64,000 nt of DNA, taken from Salinibacterium sp. (GTDB taxonomy: Bacteria > Actinomycetota > Actinomycetes > Actinomycetales > Microbacteriaceae). The notes under the pieces were generated by a model. That model did not search any database. It saw only the letters and a program-made list of their open reading frames with translations, and had not been told where the DNA came from. The translations under genes were made by a program, and so were the position numbers. Where the stretch lies: the NCBI GenBank assembly GCA_019638845.1, contig JAHBSZ010000002.1, positions 310,001 through 374,000 on the forward strand, in the 5' to 3' direction. Numbering within the stretch: position 1 is the stretch's first letter; each line of letters opens with the position of its first letter. Of this stretch, positions 32,065-40,612 are shown one piece after another.

Positions 32065-34402
32065 AGTTCATTCCGTCCCAGCCGCTACCGATCCTCGAAG
32101 GGGTCAGCCACAAACCAGTACCACTGCCCGGGTAGAGCCACAGCTTGCCCGAGGAATCGCGCGCGATTACGTCGCTCGTTCCATCGCCGTTAAAGTCGCC
32201 CGGACTGAATAGGCTATCCAAACTGTCCCACCCCTGGCCGATCTGCACGGGTGGGAGCCAGTATCCCGAACCATTCGCCGGGTAGACGTAGAGCGCCCCG
32301 GCAGGGGTGCGAGCGAGCACGTCGGGGAAGCCGTCGCCGTTGAAGTCGCCCGCAGGGAACACCGCGGTCATGACGTCCCAACCCGACCCGATGACCTTGG
32401 GGGCGAGGAAACCTCCGGCACCATCACCGGGGTAGAGATACATGCGGCCCGACGAATCGATAGCGGCAACGTCCTGTTTCTTGTCCCCATCGAAATCGCC
32501 GGGGCTGAAGATGCGCGTCATCGCGCCCCATCCGTCGCCTATTTCCGTTCCCGCCGAAAGGCTCCCAGAGCCGTCGATGGAGTACAGCCACATGACACCC
32601 GCGCTATCCACTGAGATAACGTCCGGGGTGCCATCGCCGTTGAAGTCGTTGATGCCGAAGGTCGTGACCTGACTCGCCCACGCTGTTGAAAGGACACTTG
32701 AGGGCTTCCAAGAACCCTTGCCATTGCCGGGATAGAGGTAAAGGTTGCCAGCCGCGTCACGTGCCATGACGTCGCGCGCGCCGTCGCCGTTGATATCGCC
32801 GACGCCTGCCTGATTCTTGTATGGCGTCCCAGGCTTGTCGCCGGTGCCGACCAGTGCCGTCATCGAGTCCCACCCACTCCCGATCCTCGACGCTGGAAGC
32901 CAACCCCCTCTTCCGTTGCCCGGGTAGAGGTAGAGCGAACCGGCGCCGTCGCGGGCGATCACATCGGACGTTCCGTCCCCGTTGAAGTCCCCAGCGCTGA
33001 GAATCGAATTGAAACCAGACCAGCCGTTGCCGATCTTGCGGCCAGAGAGCCAGCCTCCCTTGCCGTTGCCCGCGTAGAGATATAGATTTCCGGCAACGTC
33101 GCGTGCCATCACGTCGGCTGTGCCATCGCCGTTGAAGTCTCCCGCAGCAATAATCGCGTCCATGGAGCCCCACCCCGTGCCAACCTGGACGCCTGCCGCC
33201 AAACCACCGCGACCATTCCCGGCGAAGAGCCACAGCAAGCCAGCAGCGTCACGCGCCAACACGTCTTGCTTCTTGTCTCCGTTGAAGTCGCCAGGGCTGA
33301 ACACCATCGTCATCGCGTTCCAGCCGTCGGTGACCTTCACCGCCGCCCCGAACGCCGACTTCCCGTCGCTTGGGAAGAGCGACAGTGAGCCGGCGCTATC
33401 GATCGCGAGCAGGTCGCGGTGGCCGTCTCCATCGAAGTCCCCCGTGCTAATCACGGAGGTGTAGGTGTCCCAACCGGACCCAATCTGGACCCGTCCAAGC
33501 CAGCCACCCTTGCCGTTGCCGGGATACAGCCAGAGCGCCCCAGCTGAATCACGCGCAATAACGCTTGAGCCTTGATCGATGGAACCCGGCGGCAAGCCCT
33601 GCGTCGAGCCGAACCAACTGCTGTAGTAGTACCAAAAGTTTCGGTTGCCGTACGAGGAGCAGCTATCCCCAGTACCACCGAGGTTGGCGAGCGCAGCCGC
33701 GTTGGGCACGTACGGCGTGTAGTTGTATAGCGCCGCGGTCGCATAGTTGAGTATGTTGACCGAGACAGCGCCGCAGCCAGAGTTCGGGTTGTACCCGATC
33801 GTATTGACGCCAGGCTGCTTGGCGAAGTTGGAAGCTTTGTAGATCATGAGCTGCGACGCGCCCTCATAGACCTGGTTTCCGAACCCTAGGTAGTTGGGAT
33901 CGCACGCCGCGGTATCGGGGCAAGCCATTCCCATCGCGCGGTCGAGCGCTGACTGTGACGGCGCCGTCTTCGTGACCAAGCCTTGCTCCTTCTGGAGCGT
34001 GACGAGGATCGCCTTGGCACTGATATTGCAGGCGACCTGGGTGCGGTAGATGATCGCGGCCGCGGTCAATGTTCCGCCGGTGAATGCCTCGCAGATGAGG
34101 TTGCCCGTTCGGCTGGAGAGTGTGCGCGGACGGCTTGCAACGCTCGTGACGAGCACGTTTAGGCACTGCCCGTTGTTGCAGGTGCCGATCTTCTCATTGA
34201 GGAACGCCTGAATTTCCGCCTGCGTCATCGCCGCGGAGTCATAGAACAACGCGTCACTGATGATGTTGCCGGCCATGAACTCGCTGCCCGAGAGCGCTTC
34301 CGCTTTCTGGACAGGCGCCATGACAGAAATAGCCGTGCCCAGCAGGGTCGCAATTGCGACTCCCGCGACAACGCGCCCCCACGCTTTTCTTGCAGTAGAC
34401 AA
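32054..34402 (-). CDS. Secreted FG-GAP (VCBS) repeat protein
   Basis: The protein is about 782 residues from a TTG at 34402. It has a classic signal peptide (basic start, hydrophobic core V-A-G-V-A-I-A-T-L-L-G, cleavage near A-E-A). A domain of about 230 residues follows (Q-K-E-Q-G-L-V near residue 120, C-P-D-T-A, F-W-Y-Y-Y-S), seen in actinobacterial proteins annotated as hemagglutinin or lysozyme-like. Ten FG-GAP repeats of about 50 residues follow, each with a D-F-N-G-D-G calcium-type loop. GGGAGGG (34417-34411) is well spaced from the TTG, and a -10 TATTCT lies upstream; an ATG at 34453 is the alternative start but has no ribosome site. A surface adhesin or glycan-binding role is likely. 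Confidence 0.82.
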   Translation of the reverse strand: MSTARKAWGRVVAGVAIATLLGTAISVMAPVQKAEALSGSEFMAGNIISDALFYDSAAMTQAEIQAFLNEKIGTCNNGQCLNVLVTSVASRPRTLSSRTGNLICEAFTGGTLTAAAIIYRTQVACNISAKAILVTLQKEQGLVTKTAPSQSALDRAMGMACPDTAACDPNYLGFGNQVYEGASQLMIYKASNFAKQPGVNTIGYNPNSGCGAVSVNILNYATAALYNYTPYVPNAAALANLGGTGDSCSSYGNRNFWYYYSSWFGSTQGLPPGSIDQGSSVIARDSAGALWLYPGNGKGGWLGRVQIGSGWDTYTSVISTGDFDGDGHRDLLAIDSAGSLSLFPSDGKSAFGAAVKVTDGWNAMTMVFSPGDFNGDKKQDVLARDAAGLLWLFAGNGRGGLAAGVQVGTGWGSMDAIIAAGDFNGDGTADVMARDVAGNLYLYAGNGKGGWLSGRKIGNGWSGFNSILSAGDFNGDGTSDVIARDGAGSLYLYPGNGRGGWLPASRIGSGWDSMTALVGTGDKPGTPYKNQAGVGDINGDGARDVMARDAAGNLYLYPGNGKGSWKPSSVLSTAWASQVTTFGINDFNGDGTPDVISVDSAGVMWLYSIDGSGSLSAGTEIGDGWGAMTRIFSPGDFDGDKKQDVAAIDSSGRMYLYPGDGAGGFLAPKVIGSGWDVMTAVFPAGDFNGDGFPDVLARTPAGALYVYPANGSGYWLPPVQIGQGWDSLDSLFSPGDFNGDGTSDVIARDSSGKLWLYPGSGTGLWLTPSRIGSGWDGMNFIG
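32057..33550 (-). repeat. Ten tandem FG-GAP coding repeats (about 150 bp each)
   Basis: About 150-bp units encode D-x-A-G-x-L-W-L-Y-P, then G-x-G-W-D, then G-D-F-N-G-D-G-x-x-D-V-x-A-R. One unit is longer (near 32760-32900, with a G-T-P-Y-K-N-Q insertion) and the last is truncated at the C-terminus. Adjacent units are similar enough in DNA to allow recombination and copy-number change. Confidence 0.9.
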
Positions 34403-34435
34403 AACCCCGCCCCTCCCGGCCGTCCTTACAGAATA
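34403..34435 (-). promoter_or_regulatory. -10 and ribosome site of FG-GAP gene
   Basis: Minus-strand TATTCT (34435-34430) is a good -10. GGGAGGGG follows and lies about 8 nt before the TTG at 34402. Together they argue against the ATG at 34453, which would be upstream of the transcript start. Confidence 0.5.
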
Positions 34436-34488
34436 TGGGATTCGGCGAGACATTGGGAAGGATTGACGTACCCCACTACGAGGGCCGG

Positions 34489-35244
34489 TCATGACAGCGT
34501 CCACGTCTCCGACACTGAAGGAATACCGATGTATGGGTCAAGGTCGTAGTCGAGACAAGTTCGAATGTCCCCCAGTTGGAGGCCGAGCACCTCGCATTCG
34601 CCCCTGATCTCATCCCGATTGAAGACGAGCTCGAGTGACGGTTGTCCCCATGCGTACTTCGCAAACATGGTCGTGGGATGGGACTCGGCCAGCGTGAGGC
34701 CGTGAAGCACGACGTGTCCACGACGCACCCGGGCGTACTCGGCGAGCGCTCGCTTCCATTCCGGCATGTGGATAAGCGCGACGCCGTCGAGCACGACGTC
34801 CTGACTAGCGTCGGCGAATGGCAGGGCGTACGCGGTTCCGACAACGAACGAACGGTCCGGGTAGTGCTGCTCCGCGAGGTCGATCATCGAGGCCGCTAGG
34901 TCGAGGCCGGAATAGACCACCCCGGGAAACCTGTGCAGGATGGCCTCGGAGTTGTACCCTCCCCCACAGCCCACCTCGAGAAGGGTGGTATCCGCGCCAA
35001 CGACGGGAGCAAGCGAGGCCCACAGGGCTGCGACGTCCTCGCGCGGCGAGCCCGCTATGGCCTTCGAGACGAGCGGACGCCAAGCGGCATCCTGTCGTGC
35101 GGCCGCCGCCAATTCCCACACCCCGAAGGCGTCGGGGCCGAACGAGTCGAGATCGAGGGTGTAACCGCTCGATGCAAGAACCCGGCTCGACAGCCGAGGA
35201 AATCGTGCGGAGGCAAACGCCACAAGCGAGGGGAGCAGCGCCAC
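34489..35244 (-). CDS. Class I SAM-dependent methyltransferase
   Basis: The 251-residue protein has the SAM motif L-L-E-V-G-C-G-G-G-Y-N near residue 90, Y-S-G-L-D-L-A near residue 115, and F-A-D-A-S-Q-D-V-V-L-D-G-V-A near residue 152, a standard methyltransferase-11 order. It probably methylates a sugar hydroxyl or amino group of the glycan, inferred from its neighbours. The GTG start follows AAGGGGG by 5 nt. It is divergent from the wbpD homologue, with 111 bp between starts that show a GGAG ribosome site for the plus gene but no clear operator. Confidence 0.85.
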   Translation of the reverse strand: MALLPSLVAFASARFPRLSSRVLASSGYTLDLDSFGPDAFGVWELAAAARQDAAWRPLVSKAIAGSPREDVAALWASLAPVVGADTTLLEVGCGGGYNSEAILHRFPGVVYSGLDLAASMIDLAEQHYPDRSFVVGTAYALPFADASQDVVLDGVALIHMPEWKRALAEYARVRRGHVVLHGLTLAESHPTTMFAKYAWGQPSLELVFNRDEIRGECEVLGLQLGDIRTCLDYDLDPYIGIPSVSETWTLS

Positions 35245-35355
35245 GGTAGCCCCCTTAGATGAGTGACGGGTTCGCCCTTTCAGACTAGCGAAGCGGGGGC
35301 GTGAGCGGTCGCCTAGGATTGATTAGTCCGACATTGCGCACCTCTGGAGATCCTC

Positions 35356-35952
35356 GTGGCAGACAACATCCACACGACTGCCGACGTCGCACCCTCTGCG
35401 ACCATCGCGGACTCGGCCCGGGTGTGGCACTACGCGCAAGTACGTGACGACGCCGTACTGGGTGAGAACTGCATTATCGGCCGCGGCGCCTACATTGGCA
35501 CTGGCGTGACCATGGGCGACAACTGCAAGGTGCAGAACTATGCGCTTGTCTACGAGCCTGCGGTGCTCGAGGCCGGGGTTTTCGTCGGGCCCGCCGTGGT
35601 GTTCACCAACGACCACTTCCCGCGATCGATCAAGCCGGATGGTTCGCTCAAAACCGGCGAGGATTGGCACCCCGTGGGCGTGACCGTGCGCGAGGGGGCA
35701 TCCATCGGGGCACGCAGCGTCTGTGTGGCACCGATCACTATTGGTCGCTGGGCGCTCGTGGGTGCTGGAGCAACTGTGATCAAGGATGTCCCGGACTACG
35801 CGCTCGTGGTGGGAACCCCCGCGCGCCGCGTTGGCTGGGTGGGCCGGGCCGGTCACCCCCTGACCGAAGGACCTACCGGTATCTGGACCTGTCCGGAGAC
35901 CGGCGAGCTCTACCGTGAGGTCGAGCCAGGACGATTGGAACGAGACGAATGA
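35356..35952 (+). CDS. wbpD: WbpD/WlbB-like sugar N-acetyltransferase (left-handed beta helix)
   Basis: The 198-residue protein has hexapeptide repeats (A-V-L-G-E-N-C-I-I-G-R-G-A-Y-I-G and further) and W-H-Y-A-Q-V-R near residue 24. It also has F-T-N-D-H-F-P-R near residue 79, a loop typical of the WbpD/WlbB/QdtC branch. It should acetylate the 3-amino group of a UDP-2-acetamido-3-amino-uronic acid. It is the first gene of a four-gene set (acetyltransferase, aminotransferase, oxidoreductase, dehydrogenase) and overlaps the aminotransferase by 4 bp. GTG with GGAG 6 nt upstream. Confidence 0.88.
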   Translation: MADNIHTTADVAPSATIADSARVWHYAQVRDDAVLGENCIIGRGAYIGTGVTMGDNCKVQNYALVYEPAVLEAGVFVGPAVVFTNDHFPRSIKPDGSLKTGEDWHPVGVTVREGASIGARSVCVAPITIGRWALVGAGATVIKDVPDYALVVGTPARRVGWVGRAGHPLTEGPTGIWTCPETGELYREVEPGRLERDE

Positions 35953-37025
35953 TCCCCGCAGCCAAACCACTCGTCGGTGACGAAGAACGCGCAGCCGTCG
36001 ATAGGGTCATGCGCTCCGGCATGCTCGCGCAAGGCCCGGAAGTCGCGGCGTTTGAGACCGAGTTCTCTGCCCTGGTGAATGGTCGCCATTCGATTGCCGT
36101 CAACTCCGGCACCTCGGCGTTGCACATGGCTTTCCTCGCTGCGGGCATCGGAGCGGGTGACGAGGTTATTGTCCCGTCGTTCAGTTTCGCCGCCACCGCG
36201 AACTCGGTAGCTCTTGCCGGGGCGACTCCGGTGTTCGTTGATATCGAGCTCGACTACTTTGCGATCGACCCTGCCGCGGTCGAAGCCGCAATTACTCCTC
36301 GGACCCGCGCGATCATGCCGGTGCATCTCTATGGGCACCCGGCCAACCTCGTCGCGCTCACCGCCATCGCCGAGAAGCATGGCCTGCTCTTGTTCGAAGA
36401 TGCGGCCCAAGCGCACGCCGCATCGGTCGACGGTATTCCCGTCGGCGCGTGGGGCGTCGCTGGCTCGTTCTCGTTCTATCCGACCAAGAACATGACATCG
36501 GGCGAGGGCGGCATGATCACCACCGCTGACGACGAGGTCGCACGCCAGTCGCGTCTGCTCAGGAATCAGGGCATGGCCGTGCGATACGCGAACGAGATCG
36601 TTGGCTTCAATACCCGCATGACCGACATCCACGCCGCCATCGGCCGCGTGCAGCTCACCAAGCTCGCGGGGTGGACAGCCCAGCGTCAGGCGAACGCCGC
36701 ATTCCTCTCCGAGAACATCGACGGGGTCGTCACGCCGCCCACCGCGCCTGGCGCAGTCCACGTCTTCCACCAATACACAGTGCGGGTCGTCGATCTGGAC
36801 CGTGACAAATTTGCGGAGGAGCTGACTTCCCGCGGCGTGGGCAACGGCGTCTACTACCCCACCCCCATTCACCGTCTCCCGTCATTCCGCCTCGAACTCG
36901 ACCTACCGGTCACTGAACGCGCTGCGGTCGAGGTGCTGTCGCTGCCCGTGCATCCGGACCTCAGTCAGAATGACCTGGAAACGATCGTCGAGACCGTCAA
37001 CGCCGTCGCAAAGGCGGGCAGCTAG
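35949..37025 (+). CDS. wbpE: DegT/DnrJ sugar aminotransferase (WbpE/WlbC-like)
   Basis: The 358-residue PLP enzyme has N-S-G-T-S-A-L-H near residue 56 (phosphate binding), L-L-F-E-D-A-A-Q-A-H (D contacts the PLP ring) and S-F-Y-P-T-K-N-M-T-S-G-E-G-G with the Schiff-base lysine. This is the DegT/DnrJ/EryC1/StrS family. In the Wbp pathway it aminates the 3-keto uronic acid using glutamate. It overlaps the acetyltransferase start region by 4 bp, and its stop TAG shares a base with the next gene's GTG. Confidence 0.9.
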   Translation: MIPAAKPLVGDEERAAVDRVMRSGMLAQGPEVAAFETEFSALVNGRHSIAVNSGTSALHMAFLAAGIGAGDEVIVPSFSFAATANSVALAGATPVFVDIELDYFAIDPAAVEAAITPRTRAIMPVHLYGHPANLVALTAIAEKHGLLLFEDAAQAHAASVDGIPVGAWGVAGSFSFYPTKNMTSGEGGMITTADDEVARQSRLLRNQGMAVRYANEIVGFNTRMTDIHAAIGRVQLTKLAGWTAQRQANAAFLSENIDGVVTPPTAPGAVHVFHQYTVRVVDLDRDKFAEELTSRGVGNGVYYPTPIHRLPSFRLELDLPVTERAAVEVLSLPVHPDLSQNDLETIVETVNAVAKAGS

Positions 37026-38005
37026 TGGTGTTGAGGGCCGGTGTCGTCGGCCTCGGAGTCATGGGGCGCCACCACAGCCGCGTGTTGAATTCGCTCGATG
37101 GTGTCGAGTTCGTCGGAGTCTACGATCCGGCCGATTCGGTGCCCTCCCACATCGAGGGCAAGCCCGTGGTCAAGGACATCGAGGCCCTCCTCGACATGAA
37201 CTTGGACTACTGCGTTGTCGCCGCGCCCACCATCTATCACCTCGACCTCGGTCGGCAGCTCGCTGACCGCGGCATCCACGCTCTCATCGAGAAACCTGTC
37301 GCGTCGGACACCGAGTCGGCCATGGAGCTCAAGAAGCTCTTCGCGGATGCGGGTCTCGTCGGCGGAGTCGGTCACATCGAACGGTTCAACCCGGCCCTTC
37401 AATCAATGCGAAAGCGCCTCGAAGACGGAATGCTCGGCGAGATCTACCAGATCGCCACCCGTCGGCAGGGGCCTTTTCCCGGTCGGATCGCGGACGTGGG
37501 GGTCGTGAAGGACCTCGCCACTCACGACATCGACCTCACCGCCTGGGTGAGCCAGCAGACCTACGTGAGTGTGAATGCCCGCACCGCGCACCGCAGCGGG
37601 CGCAGCCACGAAGACATGGTCGTCGCTGTGGGCACGCTCAGCGACGGCACCATCGTCACCCACACCGTCAACTGGCTCAGCCCGTTCAAGGAGCGCACGA
37701 CTGTCGTTACGGGCGAATTCGGAGCGCTTGTCGCGGATACTCTCACCGCAGACCTCACGTACTACCAGAACGGCGTGGTCCAGAGCTCGTGGGACAGAGT
37801 CTCGTCGTTCCGCGGAGTTTCGGAGGGCGACGTCACGCGCTACGCGCTCGACCGCAAGGAACCCCTGCTTGCGGAGCACGAGGCATTCCGCGATGCAGTC
37901 CTCAGCGGGGACACGACGCGTATCGTGACCCTCGCCGAAGGCGCCGATGTCGTCATGACGGCAGAGAAGCTCGTCGCCGATGGCCTTACCCACAAGCTCA
38001 GCTAG
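37025..38005 (+). CDS. wbpB: Gfo/Idh/MocA oxidoreductase (WbpB/WlbA-like)
   Basis: The 326-residue protein has an N-terminal Rossmann domain (A-G-V-V-G-L-G-V-M-G-R-H-H) and the family E-K-P-V near residue 88. A C-terminal alpha/beta substrate domain holds V-G-H-I-E-R-F-N-P near residue 117 and D-L-A-T-H-D-I-D near residue 160. WbpB oxidises the 3-hydroxyl of UDP-N-acetylglucosaminuronic acid with NAD, which the aminotransferase then converts. The GTG start directly abuts the previous stop. Confidence 0.9.
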   Translation: MVLRAGVVGLGVMGRHHSRVLNSLDGVEFVGVYDPADSVPSHIEGKPVVKDIEALLDMNLDYCVVAAPTIYHLDLGRQLADRGIHALIEKPVASDTESAMELKKLFADAGLVGGVGHIERFNPALQSMRKRLEDGMLGEIYQIATRRQGPFPGRIADVGVVKDLATHDIDLTAWVSQQTYVSVNARTAHRSGRSHEDMVVAVGTLSDGTIVTHTVNWLSPFKERTTVVTGEFGALVADTLTADLTYYQNGVVQSSWDRVSSFRGVSEGDVTRYALDRKEPLLAEHEAFRDAVLSGDTTRIVTLAEGADVVMTAEKLVADGLTHKLS

Positions 38006-38015
38006 GAAGAAGAAC

Positions 38016-39311
38016 GTGAAGATCACCGTCGTTGGAATGGGCAAGATCGGACTGCCGCTTGCTGTGCAGTTCGCGAGCAAAGGGCACGAGGTGCTCGGCG
38101 CTGACGTCAACGCCCGCACCGTCGAACTCATCAACGCCGGTACCACTCCGTTCCCCGGCGAAGGCGGCCTCGACGAGAGCCTTGCGACTGCGGTCACGTC
38201 CGGGCTGCTGACGGCAACTCTCGACACCACCGCTGCGGTCGCCCACAGCGACGCGGTAGTCGTGGTCGTCCCGTTGTTCGTAGACCAGGAGGGCGTGCCT
38301 GACTTCGGTTGGATGGATGCCGCTACCGAATCGATCGGCAAGGGACTCAAGCCCGGAACTTTGGTCTCCTACGAAACGACGCTGCCCGTCGGCACCACCC
38401 GCACTCGCTTCACTCCGGCGCTCGAAAAGGCTTCCGGCCTGAGCGCCGCAACCGACTTTCACGTCGTGTTCAGCCCCGAGCGAGTGCTCACCGGCCGCGT
38501 CTTTGCCGACCTTCGCAAATACCCCAAGCTCGTCGGCGGCATCGACGCGCAGTCCACAGCCCACGGCATCACGTTCTATGAAGCAGTGCTCGACTTCGAC
38601 GATCGCCCCGACCTCGCGCGCGCCAACGGTGTATGGAATCTCGGATCGAGCGAAGCGAGCGAGATGGCCAAGCTCGCTGAGACGACGTACCGCGATGTCA
38701 ACATCGGCCTCGCCAATCAGTTCGCTCGTTACGCGGACACCCAGCACATCGACATCTACGCGGTGATCGAGGCCTGCAATAGCCAGTTCTTCAGCCACAT
38801 CCACCAGCCCGGCATTGCCGTCGGCGGCCACTGCATCCCGATCTACCCGCAGATGTACCTCTGGAACGACCCACAAGCGACCATTGTTCGGGCTGCACGC
38901 TCCGCAAATCGCTCGATGCCGAGCTATGCCGTTGACCTGCTCGTCGAGAAGCACGGCGACCTCACCGGCCAGACCGTCGCCGTGCTCGGTGCCGCCTACC
39001 GCGGCGGGGTTAAGGAAACAGCATTCTCCGGCGTGTTCGACGTCGTCGCCGAGCTCGCTCGCCGAGGTGCGCGGCCCGTGGTGAATGACCCGATGTACAC
39101 GAAGGCAGAGATCGAGGCCCTCGGCTTCGAAAACTACGAGTTCGGTGAGACCGTGGATGCGGTAGTCGTGCAGGCCAACCACGACGAATACACCCGTCTC
39201 ACGGTCGAAGCGATTCCCGGCGCGCGCACCATCATCGATGGCCGCAGGGTACTGCCCGCCGCTCTCACTGCGGCGGTACCGACCTACGTTCTGGGTTCCG
39301 CCTCGGCCTGA
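38016..39311 (+). CDS. wbpA: UDP-sugar 6-dehydrogenase (WbpA-like, UDP-GlcNAc/ManNAc dehydrogenase family)
   Basis: The 431-residue protein has the NAD motif V-V-G-M-G-K-I-G-L-P-L, then Y-E-T-T-L-P-V-G-T-T and the catalytic-cysteine segment A-V-G-G-H-C-I-P-I. This matches the nucleotide sugar dehydrogenases that oxidise C6 of UDP-HexNAc to a uronic acid. It makes the first intermediate for the WbpB/E/D homologues encoded just upstream. The GTG follows AGGAAGAAG overlapping the preceding stop. The 3' end overlaps the convergent glycosyltransferase by 28 bp. Confidence 0.9.
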   Translation: MKITVVGMGKIGLPLAVQFASKGHEVLGADVNARTVELINAGTTPFPGEGGLDESLATAVTSGLLTATLDTTAAVAHSDAVVVVVPLFVDQEGVPDFGWMDAATESIGKGLKPGTLVSYETTLPVGTTRTRFTPALEKASGLSAATDFHVVFSPERVLTGRVFADLRKYPKLVGGIDAQSTAHGITFYEAVLDFDDRPDLARANGVWNLGSSEASEMAKLAETTYRDVNIGLANQFARYADTQHIDIYAVIEACNSQFFSHIHQPGIAVGGHCIPIYPQMYLWNDPQATIVRAARSANRSMPSYAVDLLVEKHGDLTGQTVAVLGAAYRGGVKETAFSGVFDVVAELARRGARPVVNDPMYTKAEIEALGFENYEFGETVDAVVVQANHDEYTRLTVEAIPGARTIIDGRRVLPAALTAAVPTYVLGSASA

Positions 39312-40552
39312 TCGATGCCGTACGCGGCAGCTGCACCCCTCCAGTGCAGGGCCCGGATGCCGCCCCGCTCCACGAGCGAGGCGACGAGTCGCTCGACCCG
39401 CTCTCGAGGAACACCGCACCCCCACGCGTATGAGACGTCCGTAGGGTCGACGACCCAGTGCGGATCCGGGTCACCCAAGAGGATTGACTCGAATCGGGTC
39501 GCCACGGCGGCAAGGCTCCACCGTCGAGTGACGAAGGCGCGGGCATCCGTGCCGATCTGTCTGGTACCGGCAATGTCGTCAACGGCGCGCGCGATTGTCG
39601 AGGCAAGGTCTTCCGGGGCGCTGGTGATCGTCGGCGGGCGTGAATCGTCGTCAAGGAGGCGCTCCCATTCCGCCCAGGCATAGCCGCCAATGACAGTAGC
39701 GACACCTTGCGCCGCCGCCTCAGTTCCCACCACTGCCATCGGGATGTCGGACCAGGCCTGATCCACGACGAGACTGCTCGACGCGATCGCGGAAAGGATC
39801 TCGTCGTGCGGCCGACCGGTGAGTTCGACGTAGCGAACATGCGGGCGCGTTGCCAGCACCTCGTCCATCGCCGCCCGGATGAGCGCCGAACCTTTCACCT
39901 CGGGTTTGCTGGGAACGTGCAGCACCACGATCTCGTCACTCAACGAGCTGGGGGTGACGACCGGTGCAGGCGGGGTGGGAAGTCCCACTGCGTAGAAGTC
40001 CACAAACGGTCTCGTGAGGAATTGCGAGGTGGTCGGGAGCCCCACGACCGTGGTCGCCCATCGCTCGATGTGCCGCAGCCGACGCACAACGGAAGCGGTC
40101 TCGGCAGCGAGCCGGTCGGCGGTGATCCCGACGGGCTGCGTACCCATATAGGGCGGGCGCGCCTCGGAACCATGGCCGACCACGACGACGACGGTTTTGC
40201 CGAGGAATCGCAGGATCGGCAGGTCGAGACCGCGCGGCAGAATCGTGGTGCCCCATGAGAACACGTAGTGGCTGAACCTAGGAATGGTCCACAGCAAGAG
40301 CGCGATTGAGCTGAGCACGAACATCCCGCCCGAAATCAGGCGAAGCGGCGTCGGCCAGACGCGGTGCCGAAGCACCCAACGCTGGGCCGCGCGGGCGGGC
40401 CACGGGTTGGGCGTGGACTGGGTGAATCCGAACGGATTGGGGTGCAGGGTGACAAGGCGCGCGGCCGTGCCGATCTCCCGCAGTCCGGCCTCGAGGTTGC
40501 CGTAGTAGCCAGAGATCTCGAGGGGTCCGAGGAACACTGTCGGGCGTGGCAC
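39284..40552 (-). CDS. GT-B glycosyltransferase (module copy 1, type A)
   Basis: The 422-residue protein has a hydrophobic stretch near residues 75-95 and a C-terminal GT-B donor region: H-V-P-S-K-P-E-V-K-G-S, then Y-V-E-L-T-G near residue 258, and a late E-A-A-A-Q-G-V-A. The same pieces (K-G-T-P-L-V-R-A-A, Y-V-E-L-T-G) occur in the protein at 44932-46116, so the two are distant paralogues. The GTG start at 40552 follows a TAGGCT -10 by 7 nt and is 60 bp from the divergent glycosyltransferase at 40613. Substrates are unknown. Confidence 0.8.
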   Translation of the reverse strand: MPRPTVFLGPLEISGYYGNLEAGLREIGTAARLVTLHPNPFGFTQSTPNPWPARAAQRWVLRHRVWPTPLRLISGGMFVLSSIALLLWTIPRFSHYVFSWGTTILPRGLDLPILRFLGKTVVVVVGHGSEARPPYMGTQPVGITADRLAAETASVVRRLRHIERWATTVVGLPTTSQFLTRPFVDFYAVGLPTPPAPVVTPSSLSDEIVVLHVPSKPEVKGSALIRAAMDEVLATRPHVRYVELTGRPHDEILSAIASSSLVVDQAWSDIPMAVVGTEAAAQGVATVIGGYAWAEWERLLDDDSRPPTITSAPEDLASTIARAVDDIAGTRQIGTDARAFVTRRWSLAAVATRFESILLGDPDPHWVVDPTDVSYAWGCGVPRERVERLVASLVERGGIRALHWRGAAAAYGIDQAEAEPRT

Positions 40553-40565
40553 AAGCGACAGCCTA
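40553..40565 (-). promoter_or_regulatory. Leaderless -10 (TAGGCT, 7 nt before GTG)
   Basis: Minus-strand TAGGCT (40565-40560) is 7 nt from the GTG at 40552. It excludes the longer frame that reaches 40828, which would lie inside the divergent gene. Confidence 0.5.
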
Positions 40566-40600
40566 GCTCGCGGCAAGCTTTCGGGCGCCCGGGCGGCGAC

Positions 40601-40612
40601 TACGATGATCGG
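40601..40612 (+). promoter_or_regulatory. Leaderless -10 (TACGAT, 6 nt before GTG)
   Basis: TACGAT at 40601-40606 is 6 nt before the GTG at 40613 and divergent from the element at 40560. Confidence 0.45.
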
